Source: Gammaproteobacteria bacterium (GTDB lineage: Bacteria > Pseudomonadota > Gammaproteobacteria > Chromatiales > Chromatiaceae). From it: 9,253 bases of DNA. A program made the translations under genes and the position numbers. The stretch spans positions 1 to 9,253 of the forward strand of contig JAUXDV010000058.1 of NCBI GenBank assembly GCA_030620735.1, in the 5' to 3' direction. A model generated the notes under the pieces. The model saw only the letters and a program-made list of their open reading frames with translations, was not told the origin of the DNA and searched no databases. Position 1 is the first letter of the stretch, and each line of letters begins with the position of its first letter. Below, one piece after another: positions 6,803 through 9,253 of the stretch.

Positions 6803-7804
6803 ATGCTTGACCTGACAAACAAGAGCGTCGTTATTACCGGCGGCGCAGGCTTTCTCGGCAGTCAGTTGGCGCTGGCGATCGAAAAGCAGCACCCCGCTTG
6901 CCATGTCATCGTGTTTGACCGCTTCCGCGACGACAAACGCTTTCCCAATAACAACCTCACCAGTCTCGGCCACTTCAAGAACCTGATCAATTTCCATGGC
7001 CATGTCATCGCAGGCGACATCAACACGCCTGATGATATACAACGTCTGCGGGCGACTGACTTCGACTACATGATCCATTTTGCAGCGATTTCTGACACCA
7101 CCGTACTTGATGAGTTGCTGATGGTGCAGACCAATCTGAACGCCTTCACCGACCTGCTGGATCTGTGTACCGAAAAGAACGCACCCATGATCTACGCCAG
7201 CAGCGCCGCCACCTACGGCAATACCCCGGCGCCAAATCGTGTGGGGGAAAACGAGCAGCCTGCAAATGTCTACGGCTTCTCCAAAGTGATGATGGACCGC
7301 TATGTCGAGCACTACAAGCAAAGCAACCCGCATCTGCAGATCACCGGCTTTCGCTACTTCAATGTGTATGGCAGCGGCGAAAATTACAAGGGGAAAACAG
7401 CCTCGATGATCCTGCAGCTTGGATTGCAGATACTGGATGGCAAGCAGCCACGCCTGTTCAAATATGGCGAGCAGATGCGGGATTTCGTCTATATCGATGA
7501 CGTCGTGAATGCACACCTGCTGGCGATGGAGAGCGGCGTCAGCGGCACATTCAATGTCGGCAGCGGCAAGGCGCGCCAGTTCAAGGATATCGTCACCTGC
7601 CTCAACAGCTCGCTGGGGACGGATGCAGAGATTGAGTATATCGACAATCCCTACACCGCCGCCTACCAGAATCACACCGAGGCGGATATTTCAGAGACAT
7701 CTGACAAGCTAGGCTACCAGCCTCTCTTCACACTGGAAAAAGGTGTGCAAGCCTATACGGATGAGATCCGCCGCATCCATCAACACGACCTGTTTCAAAT
7801 CTGA
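6803..7804 (+). CDS. hldD: ADP-L-glycero-D-manno-heptose 6-epimerase
   Basis: HldD (RfaD/WaaD) inverts C6 of ADP-D-glycero-D-manno-heptose to give the L,D form used by inner-core heptosyltransferases. It is an extended short-chain dehydrogenase: the NAD(P) motif GGAGFLG is at residues 13-19 with Asp39-Arg40 at the end of the second strand, IYASSAATYG is at 130-139 with the catalytic serine, and Tyr157 and Lys161 form the YxxxK pair in YGFSK. Lys196 in NYKGKTAS aligns by eye with the second catalytic base (Lys178) of E. coli HldD. RYFNVYG and the C-terminal FNVGSGKARQF and AAYQNHTEADIS segments are characteristic of HldD and separate it from UDP-glucose 4-epimerases. At 333 aa it is slightly longer than E. 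coli HldD (310). It follows gmhB by 29 bases with a strong ribosome site; hldE starts 3 bases after its stop in the same frame. Confidence 0.93.
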   Translation: MLDLTNKSVVITGGAGFLGSQLALAIEKQHPACHVIVFDRFRDDKRFPNNNLTSLGHFKNLINFHGHVIAGDINTPDDIQRLRATDFDYMIHFAAISDTTVLDELLMVQTNLNAFTDLLDLCTEKNAPMIYASSAATYGNTPAPNRVGENEQPANVYGFSKVMMDRYVEHYKQSNPHLQITGFRYFNVYGSGENYKGKTASMILQLGLQILDGKQPRLFKYGEQMRDFVYIDDVVNAHLLAMESGVSGTFNVGSGKARQFKDIVTCLNSSLGTDAEIEYIDNPYTAAYQNHTEADISETSDKLGYQPLFTLEKGVQAYTDEIRRIHQHDLFQI

Positions 7805-7807
7805 CGC

Positions 7808-9226
7808 ATGTCGAAACAACCTCACATCGTCGTTATCGGCGACCTGATGCTGGACCACTACCTGTGGGGAGAGTGCAAACGCATCTCGCCCGAGGCTCCG
7901 GTGCAGGTTGTTAATGTCACCAGGGAGTCGCGCTCACTGGGCGGCGCAGGAAATGTCATCAACAACCTGGTCTCTCTCGGCTGCCAGGCAAGCGTTATCG
8001 GCGTCAGCGGAAACGACCCGACTGCTGAAACCCTGAAACAGCTGATGCATGATCAGCGCATCGATACCAGCGGCATCATTGCCGACGAAACGCGCCAAAC
8101 CTCGATCAAAAGCCGCGTCATCGCTTCGCATCAACAGATTGTGCGTTACGACCAGGAGAGCAGCGACCCCGTCAGCACGGCCACTGAAGAGCTGATGCTG
8201 GCGGCGTTGCGGATGCATCTCGAAGCTTGCGATATCGTTCTCATCTCAGATTACGCCAAGGGCGTGCTGACTCCCTCTTTTACACAACAGGCCATTGAGC
8301 TGTGCAACAGTCACGGTATCAGGGTACTGGTTGATCCCAAGGGGAGCGACTACGCAAAATATGCAGGCGCCTGGCTGGTCAAACCCAACAGGATCGAAAC
8401 CCTGGATGCTACCGGCATCGATCCCGATGAAGAGCACACCATCAGCAAGGCGGGTGAACTGCTGCGCAGCTCTCACCGCATCAATAATGTCCTGATCACT
8501 CTCTCCGACAAGGGCATGTCCCTGATCAGTGATGACGAGTTCGTGCAGTTTCCTGCGCATGCCATCGAGGTATTCGATGTGACAGGCGCGGGTGACACTG
8601 TACTGGCCACTCTGGGTTATTCGCTCGCAAGCGGCAGCACGCTTAAACAGGCAGTCAAACTCGCGAACGCCGCCGCCGCCGTGGTCGTCGGCAAACTCGG
8701 CAGCGCAACGATCACCATCGATGAGATTCAGCGCTACCAGTCACGTGAACAACTTACGATCAACAGTCAGCAATCCATCGTCAGCCTCAACAGTCTGCAG
8801 CCCATACTGGAGACTGAAAAGCGGCGCGGTCGGAAAATCGTCTTCACTAATGGCTGCTTTGACATTATCCATGCAGGTCATATCCACTACCTGTGCAAGG
8901 CAAGAGAGCTTGGAGATATCCTGGTCATCGGACTCAACTCCGATGCATCGGTGAGGAAACTGAAAGGCGACAACAGGCCGATCAACAACGAACAGGACCG
9001 GGCATTCGTACTCTCCGGTCTCAAGGCTGTCGATTACGTGGTGATTTTTGATGAGGAGACCCCCTACAAACTCATCAGGAGCATCTCGCCGCAGCTGCTG
9101 GTCAAAGGCGGCGACTACGCGGTTGAGGAGATCGTCGGGCGTGAGTTTGCCGATGAGACCATCGTGCTGCCTTTTATCGACGGCAAAAGCACCAGTTCCA
9201 CCATTGAAGCAATTCGCGCATTATGA
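7808..9226 (+). CDS. hldE: Bifunctional D-glycero-beta-D-manno-heptose-7-phosphate kinase / heptose-1-phosphate adenylyltransferase
   Basis: HldE catalyses two non-consecutive steps of ADP-heptose synthesis: it phosphorylates heptose 7-phosphate at C1, and, after GmhB acts, adenylylates heptose 1-phosphate. The N-terminal PfkB/ribokinase domain (about 1-315) shows IGDLMLDHYLWGE (10-22), LGGAGNV (44-50), LISDYAKGVL, and the anion-hole motif VTGAGDT (258-264) with catalytic base Asp263. The C-terminal nucleotidyltransferase domain (about 338-472) shows TNGCFDIIHAGH (347-358), whose HxGH is His355-His358, then LNSDASVRKLKGDNRPI, LVKGGDY and the C-terminal STSSTIE. Both domains are intact; 472 aa compares with 477 in E. 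coli. The fused form implies the ADP rather than the GDP heptose route. The ATG follows the hldD stop by 3 bases in frame without a Shine-Dalgarno site. A further ATG overlaps its TGA stop. Confidence 0.96.
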   Translation: MSKQPHIVVIGDLMLDHYLWGECKRISPEAPVQVVNVTRESRSLGGAGNVINNLVSLGCQASVIGVSGNDPTAETLKQLMHDQRIDTSGIIADETRQTSIKSRVIASHQQIVRYDQESSDPVSTATEELMLAALRMHLEACDIVLISDYAKGVLTPSFTQQAIELCNSHGIRVLVDPKGSDYAKYAGAWLVKPNRIETLDATGIDPDEEHTISKAGELLRSSHRINNVLITLSDKGMSLISDDEFVQFPAHAIEVFDVTGAGDTVLATLGYSLASGSTLKQAVKLANAAAAVVVGKLGSATITIDEIQRYQSREQLTINSQQSIVSLNSLQPILETEKRRGRKIVFTNGCFDIIHAGHIHYLCKARELGDILVIGLNSDASVRKLKGDNRPINNEQDRAFVLSGLKAVDYVVIFDEETPYKLIRSISPQLLVKGGDYAVEEIVGREFADETIVLPFIDGKSTSSTIEAIRAL

Positions 9227-9253
9227 AAACCGTAATCGAGACCGTATTAGAGA
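9223..9253 (+). CDS. Start of a further gene, cut by the window end; possibly sedoheptulose 7-phosphate isomerase
   Basis: An ATG at 9223 overlaps the hldE stop in an ATGA arrangement and opens a frame reading MKTVIETVLE to the window edge. Ten residues are too few for a family assignment. The candidate is gmhA, because it is the only missing enzyme of the ADP-heptose pathway here (sedoheptulose 7-phosphate to heptose 7-phosphate) and I recall the order gmhB-hldD-hldE-gmhA from Campylobacter. That is inference from context. A heptosyltransferase or another lipopolysaccharide gene is also possible. The overlap suggests translational coupling with hldE. Confidence 0.55.
   Translation, partial: MKTVIETVLE

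Noticed and set aside
6777..6815. A 12-codon upstream frame (MSLNKEELSCLT) overlapping the hldD start
   Set aside because: It has no ribosome site of its own and simply contains the hldD Shine-Dalgarno sequence; nothing supports its translation.
6545..7675. A 376-codon open frame on the minus strand across gmhB and hldD
   Set aside because: It is antisense to two well-supported genes, and its translation (Val, Ile, Asp and His rich) mirrors the codon composition of hldD rather than a protein family.
8667..8683. GCC triplet run in hldE
   Set aside because: It encodes a conserved alanine-rich helix after the GAGD motif of PfkB kinases; no sign of an unstable repeat.

Overview
The window is a compact, single-strand (+) run of chromosomal genes with no mobile element, CRISPR array, RNA gene or phage signature. 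Split glycine dehydrogenase subunits, DgkA, an MsbA-type lipid A exporter and an ADP-heptose pathway point to a Gram-negative bacterium that makes lipopolysaccharide. The protein sequences look gammaproteobacterial. A sulfur-oxidising or chromatiales-like lineage is possible, but that is only a guess.

Layout: (1) 1-2754 holds gcvPA (its 5' end lies before the window) and gcvPB, the two halves of the glycine cleavage P-protein. (2) 2757-4925 holds dgkA (diacylglycerol kinase) and msbA (lipid A-core flippase), packed 2 and 3 bases after the preceding genes. (3) A 57-base gap (4926-4982) carries a perfect TATAAT hexamer and a Shine-Dalgarno site. (4) 4983-6257 is metY (O-acetylhomoserine sulfhydrylase). 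(5) 6261-9226 holds gmhB, hldD and hldE, and a further gene starts at 9223 and runs off the end. That gene is probably gmhA, judged from pathway logic and gene order. No gene-free stretch exceeds 57 bases.

Functionally, gmhB, hldD and hldE supply three of the four proteins needed to make ADP-L-glycero-D-manno-heptose for the lipopolysaccharide inner core. MsbA flips the core-lipid A product across the inner membrane, and DgkA returns diacylglycerol to the phospholipid pool. Glycine cleavage (one-carbon supply) and homocysteine synthesis (methionine) are the metabolic neighbours; both feed one-carbon and methionine metabolism but have no direct envelope role.

The most distinctive structural feature is translational. 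Three junctions (dgkA/msbA, metY/gmhB, hldD/hldE) have exactly stop-3 nt-ATG in the same reading frame with no Shine-Dalgarno site, while metY and hldD, which follow longer gaps, have good ones. This suggests termination-reinitiation coupling in the tight pairs. I found no convincing undescribed system: the genes are recognisable core functions, and the interest lies in their arrangement and a few local sequence features.
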